This document shows, piece by piece, positions 1-6,931 of a stretch of DNA of 17,099 bases (its first letter is position 1; every line of letters begins with the position of its first letter). The DNA comes from Candidatus Microgenomates bacterium (GTDB lineage: Bacteria; Patescibacteriota; Microgenomatia; UBA12405; UBA6130): assembly GCA_015485895.1 (NCBI GenBank), contig WFSR01000042.1:1-17099 (forward strand). The letters run 5' to 3'. Position numbers and translations under genes: made by a program. The notes beneath the pieces were generated by a model. The model had not been told where the DNA came from. It searched no databases and saw nothing but the letters and a program-made list of their open reading frames with translations.

Positions 1-27
1 ACAACACCCACCCTGTCAAGTAAGCAA

Positions 28-1743
28 TTACCAACTGCCGCCACCACCGCCACCTCCACCACCACCAGAAAAGCCACCGGCAAAACCAGAGCCACTTTTA
101 GGATTATAGGCAAACGAATGGGCAGCTGATTTAGTAAAAGAAATGAGCCCGGCATCAAGGGCACCAATATTGCTGCCAATAGCAAAAGAGCCAACATATT
201 CCGGCGGCTGAAGATCAAGTTTTTTCATATCTTTAGCTAACTGGTTTATGCTTCCCAAAGAAATGGCATAAGGAATAATCTCTTCCAAAAAAAGATGTTT
301 TTCTTTAATAGTGTCCCGCCAAGCCCCGCGACGGAGATTTTCTTGAAGCCCTTTAAGAAAAAGGTAACTTTTGGTTCCCAGACTCGTTTTTTGGGGAAAA
401 TGATAAGCAAACCAGAAGTTAATAAGAGTCGCACCCACGAAAGCTAATAAAAGATAAAAAGAGAGGGAATGCAGGGAAGAAAGGGAGAATAGATCAAGAT
501 AATAAATATTCTTGAAAATGAAAGATTGAAAAAGGGCTAGCAAAAAAGCAGCCGCATAACCCCAAAGCCGGTCGTTGCTTGGGTTACGGGTGAAGTATTG
601 GCGGAGAGTGGATTGATAAAGCTGATCCCGAGCCTTCTCAAAAGTAGGCCGGAAATGCCCCTTAAGTTCAGAAAGTTTTACCTTGGTTTTCTTTTTAAAA
701 ATACCCTTCAAAAGCGTTTTCTGATAGCTAGTTAGCTGGCGATCTTCTGGCCTAAGCTTGAAAAAAAGATAATCTGTAGCATGACCCAAGAAACGTTTCT
801 TGGTTTTCTTTTCTATTTTTAAATATTTTCGTCGGGCTAATTCAATTATTTCGGCAACTAAATCCCGCGCGTCTACTTTCTCATCAATCAATAGGCCAGC
901 CTGACCGGGAGTTAGTGTCGGCGGCGGAGACGAGGCGGTAATATCAACGGTGAGATGTTGAAAAATACCTTTGAACTTGCCAGAATTATCGGGCAAATAG
1001 TCGCGACCGCGGAGAAACCAAAAGAGAAAAAACAAAAAGGTTCCCAGTAAAAGCGGAAAGAAAAGGCGGAATTTTTGCAACCAAAGAATGGCTGTCGGCG
1101 GCGGGGTGATCCCTTGATGAGGAGGGAAGATAGCCATAATGGTTAGGTTATCGCCCCAGCCAATGGGTTTAGGGTAAGTAACCAATAGGGTATGCTCATT
1201 TTTCTTAATCATTCGGCAAAGCCGATCATTACCACCAACTGGCCCAGAGTAACAAGCATACTGGCTAATAGGGGCCGGCGAATGGAGGGTAGCATGGACG
1301 TTATAGAGGGGAAATTGCCAGCCTTCACCCGCAATGTCCCAAAGGAGCTTGAGGTTGTTTTTGGTTTTATGGACTGGGTGGCTAATTTTATAGACGATGA
1401 GATATGTTCTGTTGCCGGTAAAAGTCTGGTGCGGATCGCCAATGCGGATAACTAGTTTTTGTTTATCGCTTCTGATTTGGTAATGGTAAGGGCGTCCCCT
1501 AGGGTCAGTTACAGCAATAATCTTTATTTTTTCTTCAGGTGAGTTAGGGAGGTAGCGGTAAATGCCATGGCGAGCTGTGTCGGTAAAATAGGCGACCGCC
1601 TCTTTAACAGTCAAAGAGGCGTCAGAATTGATTCGGATGTTAGAGGAAAAATTAGCCCATTCTTGGGCAAAACTGACGCTTGGAAACAAAAAAGCAATGG
1701 CTATCAAAAAGCTCCAAATTGGAATAAGCAGTTTTCGCTCCAC
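28..1743 (-). CDS. DUF2207 family membrane protein
   Basis: A 571-aa predicted membrane protein. It has an N-terminal signal segment (about residues 8-26, ending near SFAQE). An extracytoplasmic DUF2207 domain follows, with the family-like stretch TARHGIYRYLP near residue 55. Next come a TM helix near 225-245, a cytoplasmic region containing LTPGQAGLLIDEKVDARDLV, and two further TM helices near 395-450. The C-terminus is a polyglycine tail ending in GSW, typical of this family. The molecular function of DUF2207 is not established. The start is GTG: a TATAAT box ends 5 nt upstream and no Shine-Dalgarno is present, so the mRNA should be leaderless. It lies 20 bp downstream of the RDD gene on the same strand but carries its own promoter. 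Family assignment is confident; role unknown. Confidence 0.88.
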   Translation of the reverse strand: MERKLLIPIWSFLIAIAFLFPSVSFAQEWANFSSNIRINSDASLTVKEAVAYFTDTARHGIYRYLPNSPEEKIKIIAVTDPRGRPYHYQIRSDKQKLVIRIGDPHQTFTGNRTYLIVYKISHPVHKTKNNLKLLWDIAGEGWQFPLYNVHATLHSPAPISQYACYSGPVGGNDRLCRMIKKNEHTLLVTYPKPIGWGDNLTIMAIFPPHQGITPPPTAILWLQKFRLFFPLLLGTFLFFLFWFLRGRDYLPDNSGKFKGIFQHLTVDITASSPPPTLTPGQAGLLIDEKVDARDLVAEIIELARRKYLKIEKKTKKRFLGHATDYLFFKLRPEDRQLTSYQKTLLKGIFKKKTKVKLSELKGHFRPTFEKARDQLYQSTLRQYFTRNPSNDRLWGYAAAFLLALFQSFIFKNIYYLDLFSLSSLHSLSFYLLLAFVGATLINFWFAYHFPQKTSLGTKSYLFLKGLQENLRRGAWRDTIKEKHLFLEEIIPYAISLGSINQLAKDMKKLDLQPPEYVGSFAIGSNIGALDAGLISFTKSAAHSFAYNPKSGSGFAGGFSGGGGGGGGGGSW

Positions 1744-1748
1744 TCTTT

Positions 1749-1754
1749 ATTATA
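1749..1754 (-). promoter_or_regulatory. -10 box of DUF2207 gene
   Basis: On the minus strand TATAAT ends 5 nt before the GTG at 1743. It lies between the stop of the upstream RDD gene and this start, so the gene probably has its own leaderless transcript. No clear -35 was identified. Confidence 0.55.
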
Positions 1755-1763
1755 CCCCGCCTT

Positions 1764-2594
1764 TTAGGGTGTAGGACTTAAGGAAGCGGTGGAGAAGCAA
1801 AAACGGACAATTGTTTTATGAGTGCTTAACGTGGCTTGTACCACGCAATTTCTATTGTTCAAGCGCGGTCTATAAAAATACTCTCTATGAGTAGCAGGAT
1901 CACGAGGGATCTGTTTTAGATAGCCCGTTCTTTGCAATTCTTGAAGGTTAGAAGGACAGCGCCCTTTTTCTAAGCAAAATTGCCGGGCCGTACTCACAAT
2001 TTCCGCTACATCAGCACGGCGCTTAGCATCCGCAGCTTGATCTAATTGGTGTCGCGGTTTTTTCGTGGTCAGAAAAAGGCCAGAAAAAATGGGAATCAAA
2101 AAGATTAACAACAGCAAGGCAAAAAGAACGACCTTCCGCCAAAGTGGCAAATGGCGGACCTTCACTGCTCTAGTGTGAGCAATTTTATCATGCCAAGCAA
2201 GCTTGTGTTTGTTAAAAATCACCCAAAGATAGCCTAAATTAAAAACAATTCCGGAAACTATTTTTCCGATAGTTTCTCTAATTATTATGCTCTTTAGGTT
2301 GGGTGTTCGCCCTTCGTTATCAATAATTTTAATGCCCAGGAAGCGCTTCCCTAAAGTGGCCTGATATTTCCAAAGAAAGAAGATATTGTAACCCCACCAG
2401 AGCAAAAGAAGAAGAATATTTGCGGCGAAAGACAAGCGTACTGGCAAAAGTCCTGCGTCTGGAGTAACCAAATATCCAATTAAAATATATAGGGGCACAA
2501 ATAAAAAACCATCAATAAGTAGGGCTCCAAACCGTAATAAAAAACCTGCTGGTTGTTCTTCATTTATCCCTACTACCCTATTGATGTCTTCCAT
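1764..2594 (-). CDS. RDD family membrane protein with pilin-like C-terminal domain
   Basis: A 276-aa protein. The RDD domain begins near residue 16 (AGFLLRFGALLIDGFLFVPLYILIG with the R..D signature) and has three to four TM helices; GKRFLGIKIID is a typical RDD motif. After a basic linker and a last TM helix (about residues 153-176), residues about 185-276 resemble the soluble part of type IV pilins and GspG pseudopilins: ADAKRRADVAEIVSTARQFC, then CPSNLQELQRTGYLKQIP and RDP. Four cysteines in this tail could form disulfides. The open frame extends to a TTG at 2630, but that TTG belongs to a TTGACA -35 box, and the -10 box sits 7 nt before the ATG at 2594. I therefore start the gene at 2594. 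RDD function is generally unknown (transport is often proposed); the pilin-like tail is inference from pattern. Confidence 0.8.
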   Translation of the reverse strand: MEDINRVVGINEEQPAGFLLRFGALLIDGFLFVPLYILIGYLVTPDAGLLPVRLSFAANILLLLLWWGYNIFFLWKYQATLGKRFLGIKIIDNEGRTPNLKSIIIRETIGKIVSGIVFNLGYLWVIFNKHKLAWHDKIAHTRAVKVRHLPLWRKVVLFALLLLIFLIPIFSGLFLTTKKPRHQLDQAADAKRRADVAEIVSTARQFCLEKGRCPSNLQELQRTGYLKQIPRDPATHREYFYRPRLNNRNCVVQATLSTHKTIVRFCFSTASLSPTP

Positions 2595-2601
2595 TTCCAA
2601 A

Positions 2602-2630
2602 ATTTTATCTTGCGAGAAAAAATTTGTCAA
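2602..2630 (-). promoter_or_regulatory. promoter of RDD gene (TTGACA-17-TAAAAT)
   Basis: On the minus strand TTGACA (2630-2625), a 17-nt spacer and TAAAAT (2607-2602) form a near-consensus sigma70 promoter. The -10 box ends 7 nt before ATG 2594, which predicts a leaderless mRNA and rules out the TTG at 2630 as start. Confidence 0.75.
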
Positions 2631-2786
2631 TAAAATAGGATAACTGACTGCCTTCTAGCTAGATCCTGCCTCCGCCAGCGCCCAATGGAGGAATTCTCAA
2701 CAAACAACCGATAACTAACAATAAAAATGAACACTTAAAAGTGATAAAAAGAGAGGGGGTTTAGCCATCCATAAACTAAGGTTGCG

Positions 2787-2795
2787 TGATATAAT
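2787..2795 (+). promoter_or_regulatory. extended -10 of the 2804 gene
   Basis: TGATATAAT (TG at 2787-2788, TATAAT at 2790-2795) ends 8 nt before ATG 2804. Transcription should start about at the ATG. The 173-bp gap between the divergent RDD and 2804 genes holds both promoters and little else. Confidence 0.6.
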
Positions 2796-2803
2796 AATTT
2801 AAC

Positions 2804-3883
2804 ATGGAATTTGCCCTAACTTTTCTTATTGCCTGGGGGATACCTTTTAGTATTATCCTTTTCATAACCGGTGTGATCTTGGGGATATGGAAAAAACGCT
2901 GGAAAATGGCTACTTCTGCCGTTTTGCTCTTTTTAGCCATAGTAATCGCTTCCATTATTATTCAGTCGTATCAGTCGTATTTTCAAGGCAAACTGCAAAC
3001 CTCAAAATCTTGTCCTCGTCGGTGCGGGATGGCTAACACGCATTGTATTACTCCTACCCCGGCCTTAGCTCGCAACCAAATTATAACTGGGCAAACAATT
3101 GAGGGCAAAAGATATACTCTCGTCAAAACGCCAAAGGAACCTAACTTCGTTTATCTAGTTCAGGATGATGGTGGTGGCAACCCCCACTTAGTTTGGCCTT
3201 CTCCAATCCCGGTGAATCCCAAATGGATAAACAGTTTTTGGTATTCCCCCCAAAAAAACAAAATTTTTATTGTTGAACGTTATGCTCCAAAATTCGCAGT
3301 TTATAATTTTGAGGAGGTTGAAGTTTTCTGGTCGCCAACAAATTGGCAAAAACGCACCCTGGCTTTCCGCCAAGAAGGCTTGCATAGTCATACCTACATT
3401 CTCAAATATTATCCCCAACAAGATTTTCTCCTTCTCCAAACCTCGACTGGTAATGAATGCGAAGACCATACTCAAATTTGGGGAATACAAAAAGGGCATC
3501 CTATAGACATACTTAAACCTTTTATAGCTAGTTGCAGTCGCCAGACTCCTCGCCGCTATCTTGGTTTTAATGGCCGCTTCCTCTTTCTTATGGTTACCCC
3601 CTCTGCTACAGACAAGAATCCATCTACTCCAACCTTAGAAAGAATAGAAGCTTTTGACCCTCTAACTCGGCGGACAGTGTGGGCAGCGACTAATAGAAAT
3701 GTCACCCTCTGGGGCAACAATCATTATGCATATTATTCCGTACGAAAAGATCTCGGCGGTATTCTTTTTAGAATTGAAACGAAATCCAAAACAAAATTTT
3801 ATCTCTTTGATTGGAAGACCAGGCAATTTCGCCAGTTAAAATCTGTCCCCCATTTCTCTTACCCCCTAGGAGGCGGGAAGTGA
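2804..3883 (+). CDS. hypothetical two-TM envelope protein
   Basis: A 359-aa protein that I do not recognise. Two hydrophobic helices lie at the N-terminus (about residues 4-28 and 35-55, separated by the basic turn WKKRWK). A large region of about 300 residues follows, probably extracytoplasmic, rich in aromatic residues and beta-type strands (VYLVQDDGGG, KIFIVERYAPKFAVYNF, GRFLFLMVTP). This could suggest a beta-propeller-like fold, but no repeat is clear enough to claim it. Cysteines cluster just after the second helix (SCPRRC...HC). The start is supported by an extended -10 box 8 nt upstream. The last roughly five codons run into DNA that reads, on the other strand, as the C-terminal end of a site-2 protease relic, so the natural C-terminus may have been altered. 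Coding is likely from length and start context; function unknown. Confidence 0.72.
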   Translation: MEFALTFLIAWGIPFSIILFITGVILGIWKKRWKMATSAVLLFLAIVIASIIIQSYQSYFQGKLQTSKSCPRRCGMANTHCITPTPALARNQIITGQTIEGKRYTLVKTPKEPNFVYLVQDDGGGNPHLVWPSPIPVNPKWINSFWYSPQKNKIFIVERYAPKFAVYNFEEVEVFWSPTNWQKRTLAFRQEGLHSHTYILKYYPQQDFLLLQTSTGNECEDHTQIWGIQKGHPIDILKPFIASCSRQTPRRYLGFNGRFLFLMVTPSATDKNPSTPTLERIEAFDPLTRRTVWAATNRNVTLWGNNHYAYYSVRKDLGGILFRIETKSKTKFYLFDWKTRQFRQLKSVPHFSYPLGGGK

Positions 3884-3978
3884 AGGTTAAAATGGAACCA
3901 AAAATGAGTCTCACCAAGGCGCTGTCATCGAGAAGGGGGAGAAAAAGGAAAATTAAGAACAAAATTAGACTATCAACC
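3868..3978 (-). pseudogene. relic of a second site-2 protease 3' end
   Basis: Read on the minus strand, this segment gives an uninterrupted stretch resembling the C-terminus of the M50 protease at 4345-4971. Here SLILFLIFLFLPLLDD and then GSILTFTSRLLG; in the intact gene SLILLLVLIFLPLP and GPILTFTSRLLLG. The DNA also aligns directly: AGGCGGNNAGTGAAGGT occurs at 3871 and 4371. Only about 36 codons remain and nothing upstream in this frame resembles the rest of the protease. I infer a paralogous or duplicated gene reduced to its 3' end. Confidence 0.6.
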
Positions 3979-4182
3979 CAAGTCGTTGCTATTCGTTTCG
4001 TCTACCTAATTTTTTTAATGCTTTCTTTTTCCCTTGGCTGGTTCCTCTCTAAAAAGCAAACAGTCCAACGAAGCCCAGTTATTACCGAGCAAAAGGCACA
4101 AAATAGGTTAAATACCTATGTCAACCAAAAGTTCTATTTTCTTTTTCAATACCCTGATTCCCTAAAAAAACTACTTAGTTGA
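3892..4182 (+). pseudogene. truncated single-TM protein fragment
   Basis: A 96-aa frame begins 8 nt after the stop of the 2804 gene. The first 26 or so residues are only the antisense reading of the site-2 protease relic (basic, SSRRGRKRKIKNK). The plausible part is a TM helix (VVAIRFVYLIFLMLSFSLGWFL), a polar linker and NTYVNQKFYFLFQYPDSLK. The last stretch resembles the opening beta-strand of anchored envelope domains that begin with a 'F.F.YP..' pattern, and then the frame stops. No promoter is placed 5-9 nt before any start here. I read it as the surviving 5' part of an anchored envelope protein fused to unrelated DNA. It could still be translated as a small membrane protein. Confidence 0.4.
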
Positions 4183-4344
4183 AATGTGCCCTGTCCAGGA
4201 CATACTATACACTTTTTAAGATTTAATTTGCTAAGTGTCCTAAGCATGGCGATAGTTTTTTGCAATAAGCTAAGTATAATAACAGGTTGGATGCACCTTT
4301 AGAATAATACGAATCCTTGATAATCGTGATTTAATGTTTCGAAT

Positions 4345-4971
4345 TTAAAGAATGATTCGACCAAGGAGGAGGCGGCTAGTGAAGGTAAGAATGGGACCAA
4401 GAATAATTTCTACTAAAGTGCCGCCATTGGGGAGAGGAAGAAAAATTAAAACTAGAAGCAAGATAAGACTATAACGATTGAGAGTAGGTTCTAGTTCACC
4501 GGCTAGTTGGGGCGGCAAAAAGCCGAGTAAAATTTTACTTCCATCAAGAGGCGGCAGGGGAATTAAGTTGAAAATGCCCAAGCCCAAGTTGAGGATAACT
4601 GTTGCTTGGAGAATAAAAGCCAAGGGAGTTAAGAGGGGATTGAAGAAAAATGGCTGGCCGAGGCGGAAAAGGATGGCGGCTAAAAAGGCGGTGAGGAAAT
4701 TGCTAGCTGGGCCAGCTAAGGCGATAAGGGCTTCGTCGCGGCGGGGATGGCGGAGGTTAAAAGGATCGATAGGGACCGGCTTGCCCCAGCCAAAATGGAA
4801 GATAAAAAGAGCCAGGGTGCCGAGGAGGTCAAAGTGGGCTAGGGGATTGAGGGTTAACCGGCCAGCCAAACGGGGAGTGGGATCGCCCAATTCATCAGCC
4901 AGCCGCGCGTGGGCGTACTCGTGGACAGAAAGGGCAATGACCAGAGCAATGAGCCAGGAGATAATAACCAT
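4345..4971 (-). CDS. site-2 protease family protein (peptidase M50)
   Basis: A 208-aa intramembrane zinc metalloprotease of the M50B/YwhC-like type. The catalytic HEYAH lies at residues 17-21 in the first TM helix. It is followed by LADELGDPTPRLAGRLTLNPLAHFDLLGTL, a family hallmark. The third zinc ligand is Asp143 in IPLPPLDGSKIL. Five or six TM helices are predicted, and the length is normal for the short bacterial class without PDZ domains. Such enzymes cut TM segments of regulators, but the substrate here cannot be told. ATG 4971 is preferred. A TTG in frame at 4986 is an alternative, since a TATAGC hexamer lies 5 nt before it. The gene is divergent from rpmB across a shared promoter region, and a relic of a related gene lies at 3868-3978. 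Confidence 0.9.
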   Translation of the reverse strand: MVIISWLIALVIALSVHEYAHARLADELGDPTPRLAGRLTLNPLAHFDLLGTLALFIFHFGWGKPVPIDPFNLRHPRRDEALIALAGPASNFLTAFLAAILFRLGQPFFFNPLLTPLAFILQATVILNLGLGIFNLIPLPPLDGSKILLGFLPPQLAGELEPTLNRYSLILLLVLIFLPLPNGGTLVEIILGPILTFTSRLLLGRIIL

Positions 4972-4990
4972 TGTCAAAACGAGCAACCTT

Positions 4991-5002
4991 TGCTATAGTA
5001 TA
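4991..5002. promoter_or_regulatory. overlapping divergent promoters, site-2 protease / rpmB
   Basis: On the plus strand TGCTATAGT (4991-4999) is an extended -10 for rpmB, with 28 nt to ATG 5028. On the minus strand the partly palindromic TATACTATA supplies a -10 for the protease gene. The two promoters overlap almost fully, so they may compete. rpmB is the one clear case here with a short leader (about 20 nt) rather than a leaderless start, and that leader has no Shine-Dalgarno. Confidence 0.5.
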
Positions 5003-5027
5003 CAGGCTATTTATTAAGAAAACAAAT

Positions 5028-5423
5028 ATGGCTTCTTGTCAAATTTGTGGTCGTCACGGACATATTGGGAGAATTTCTCGCCACCGGCGGGGGATTGCTT
5101 CACATAAATTTGCTAAACAGGCCCCCAAAAAAAGCCGTAGCTTTGGGGCAAATTTGCAGAAAACCACCTTTTATATCAACGGCCGGCGAATCACGGTAGT
5201 GGTTTGCACTCACTGCTTGAAAAAATTGCGCCGGGCTTCATTAACAGAAAGGATTAAGTTACTCCAAAAAGCAGTTGGGCATATTAGTTTGAAAAAGCCG
5301 GCCAAAAAAGAGACGGCGACTAAAACTGTCAAGAAAGAGAAAAAGAAAGAGAAAGCAGTTAAAAAGGAAAAAGCGGTTGAGAAAAAGAAGCCAGCTAAGA
5401 AAAAGAAAAATGCCCAAAAGTGA
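5028..5423 (+). CDS. rpmB: large ribosomal subunit protein bL28
   Basis: A 131-aa protein. Residues 1-70 match bL28: MASCQICGRHGHIGRISRHRRG, then SFGANLQKTTFYINGRRITVVVCTHCLKKLRRA, corresponding to the family's 'RRFxxNLQ...' core. It binds 23S rRNA in the 50S subunit. Two CxxC pairs (CQIC near residue 4, CTHC near 63) suggest the zinc-binding form of bL28. Residues from about 88 onward form a long tail of alternating Lys and Glu/Ala (KKEKKKEKAVKKEKAVE), which makes the protein much longer than the usual 60-80 residues. It heads an operon: its last 14 bp overlap the next gene. The start has an extended -10 28 nt upstream and no Shine-Dalgarno. Confidence 0.9.
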   Translation: MASCQICGRHGHIGRISRHRRGIASHKFAKQAPKKSRSFGANLQKTTFYINGRRITVVVCTHCLKKLRRASLTERIKLLQKAVGHISLKKPAKKETATKTVKKEKKKEKAVKKEKAVEKKKPAKKKKNAQK

Positions 5424-5619
5424 AATTCTCCCACCGATGGTGTGGCGGGGCTCTATCAACCTACCACCAGCGTTCTTAGATGAGAAAACGCAAAGAGTGG
5501 AGATCGATTGGGGATGTACAATGTCTGAAGCGGCTCAGGTTTATCGAGAAATAAAAGAAGAACTTAGGAGATTGCTAGAGGAATCCAACGGTGTCAACGA
5601 TATAAAAAATAATGGCTAA
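5410..5619 (+). CDS. hypothetical 69-aa protein in rpmB operon
   Basis: A small acidic protein of 69 aa that I do not recognise. It starts MPKSEILPPMVWRGSINLPP at ATG 5410, inside the rpmB 3' end, and overlaps the downstream adenosyltransferase by 8 bp (its TAA lies after the next ATG). The C-terminal half (MSEAAQVYREIKEELRRLLEES) should form one amphipathic helix. The tight overlaps on both sides, and termination exactly at the next start, argue for a real, translationally coupled gene rather than a chance frame. No Shine-Dalgarno precedes its start. Confidence 0.6.
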   Translation: MPKSEILPPMVWRGSINLPPAFLDEKTQRVEIDWGCTMSEAAQVYREIKEELRRLLEESNGVNDIKNNG

Positions 5620-6094
5620 GCTTTATACCCGCCAAGGTGATCAGGGCCAAACGCAGGTTGGCCGGCAAAAGTTAGCTAAAAGCGCTCTCTTATTAGCGGC
5701 GATTGGTAACATCGACGAACTGGTGGCTTTTTTGGGTTGGGCTAAGGTTGCTACCCCGCCGGCCCGGCGGCAAATTGAAACTATTCAAAAGGACTTGCAA
5801 ACTATCAGTAGCCTTTTAGCCGGCTATCCGGTTAAATTCCCGGCCGAAAAAAAAGTAGCCCAGCTAGAAAAGTGGATTGACCGAGTTTGGGGGCCGCGCC
5901 GATTAGACCATTTTGTTATCCCCGGGGCAAATGAGGCTGAAGCTCGCTGGCAGATTGCCCGGACAATTTGCCGCCGGGCCGAGCGGTCGCTAGTCCGTTT
6001 GCGCCGCCAACAAACAGTGCCGGCACCACTGTTAGCTTACCTCAATCGCCTCTCTGATTTTTTGTTTGCCTTGGCTGTTGCTAATTGGAACTAG
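5612..6094 (+). CDS. PduO-type ATP:cob(I)alamin adenosyltransferase
   Basis: A 160-aa enzyme that transfers the adenosyl group of ATP to cob(I)alamin, giving coenzyme B12. Family motifs appear in order: YTRQGDQGQTQVG (residues 5-17, ATP-binding P-loop-like N-terminus), GNIDELVAFLG (32-42), ARTICRRAERSLVRL with the conserved R.RRAER near 115-125, and LNRLSDFLFALA near the C-terminus. It is slightly shorter than the usual 180-190 aa. The final Ala-Arg of the usual LSD.LF..AR motif reads AVANWN. No B12 biosynthesis genes are present, so it probably serves salvaged corrinoid for a B12-dependent enzyme such as class II ribonucleotide reductase (inference). It overlaps the upstream gene by 8 bp. 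Confidence 0.88.
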   Translation: MAKLYTRQGDQGQTQVGRQKLAKSALLLAAIGNIDELVAFLGWAKVATPPARRQIETIQKDLQTISSLLAGYPVKFPAEKKVAQLEKWIDRVWGPRRLDHFVIPGANEAEARWQIARTICRRAERSLVRLRRQQTVPAPLLAYLNRLSDFLFALAVANWN

Positions 6095-6336
6095 GAACTA
6101 AAGCACCAAATCCCAAGCACCAAATTTCAAACAAATCCTAAATCCTAATGACCCAAATCCTAAACAATGACCAAATTACCAAATGATCAAATGACCAAAA
6201 CAAAAGAGAGATAACAAAGATGTTTTGAACATTTGAATTTTGATCATTTAAATTTGTTTAGTCCGCCAGCTGGCGGATTAGGATTTTGGTAATTAGGATT
6301 TGTTTGTAATTTGTGATTTAGGATTTGGAATTTATA
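6090..6336. repeat. palindromic repeat element, copy A
   Basis: This intergenic region is filled by a long imperfect inverted repeat built from the words CAAATCCTAAATCC, ACCAAATGA and their complements. A 50-nt core (6191-6240) lies in the centre. The left arm contains a 38-nt block (6132-6169) and the right arm a 41-nt block (6251-6291), the latter carrying the palindrome TCCGCCAGCTGGCGGA at 6262-6277. Both blocks recur exactly, inverted and exchanged, in copy B near 12.8-13.1 kb. The element begins right at the stop codon of the adenosyltransferase gene and ends just before the def promoter. No protein is encoded. Confidence 0.85.
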
Positions 6337-6347
6337 TTAAGGCGGGA

Positions 6348-6356
6348 TGTTAAAAT
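6348..6356 (+). promoter_or_regulatory. extended -10 of def
   Basis: TGTTAAAAT (TG 6348-6349, TAAAAT 6351-6356) ends 5 nt before ATG 6362. A leaderless def mRNA is expected. Confidence 0.6.
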
Positions 6357-6361
6357 AGACT

Positions 6362-6931
6362 ATGATCATTGTCTACCCCGACTCTCGTTTGCGAACAGTG
6401 GCTTACTTTAATCGGTGGAATTTAGAAGCCGAACGGGTGGCGGAAAAAGTTGGCCGTGAATTACAACGCGCCAAACACGGTATTGGTCTAGCCGCTCCCC
6501 AAGTTGGGGAAAAAGTCCGCCTTTTTGCTGGCAAAAACTTGCAATTGGCCGGACCAAAAGCGCCAAAACTAGAGTTGGTTATCAATCCCCGCTTTCAGCC
6601 GTTGGACCAAAAAACTTATCCTTATTACCGCCAGCAGGATCACCATGAACCATTTTTGGAGGGTTGCCTTTCCCTGCCTGGCCTTTGGGGGGCGGTTAAG
6701 CGCCATCTTCAAATTAAAGCTTCCTGGCAAACTTTGCGGGCCGGTAAACTTGTTAACCGGGAGGCAATTTTAACCGGTTTGGCGGCTATTGTTTTTCAAC
6801 ACGAGCTGGACCATCTTGATGGCATCCTTTTTATTGACCACATCCGCCAAGCCAACGGTAGAGTTTACCGCCTCAAAGGGGATCAACAAATTGAAGTGCC
6901 CCTGCCGACCGATGATCGGCTAACGGATTAA
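6362..6931 (+). CDS. def: peptide deformylase
   Basis: A 189-aa metallo-hydrolase that removes the formyl group from the N-terminal Met of new proteins. All three diagnostic motifs are intact: GIGLAAPQVG (residues 40-49), EGCLSLPG (100-107, metal ligand Cys102) and QHELDHLDG (146-154, ligands His147 and His151 with catalytic Glu148). The length is normal; a short C-terminal extension follows residue 160. The start is fixed by an extended -10 box 5 nt upstream. Its 3' end overlaps the convergent amrS gene by 12 bp, so each message carries a short antisense tail to the other. Confidence 0.95.
   Translation: MIIVYPDSRLRTVAYFNRWNLEAERVAEKVGRELQRAKHGIGLAAPQVGEKVRLFAGKNLQLAGPKAPKLELVINPRFQPLDQKTYPYYRQQDHHEPFLEGCLSLPGLWGAVKRHLQIKASWQTLRAGKLVNREAILTGLAAIVFQHELDHLDGILFIDHIRQANGRVYRLKGDQQIEVPLPTDDRLTD

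Noticed and set aside
4270..4320. TATAAT at about 4276-4281 (plus) as a promoter for a small gene
   Set aside because: The following ATG opens only three codons before a stop and no structured RNA is evident, so I could not support a gene.
4478..5017. A 179-codon plus-strand frame opposite the site-2 protease
   Set aside because: It is the reverse reading of an intact M50 gene with HEYAH and LPPLDG motifs; its Lys/Arg-rich, low-complexity product is typical of an antisense shadow.
6090..6336. CRISPR array or tandem repeat at the CAAATCC-rich blocks
   Set aside because: The words recur in inverted arms, not as regularly spaced direct repeats with unique spacers, and no cas genes are present.
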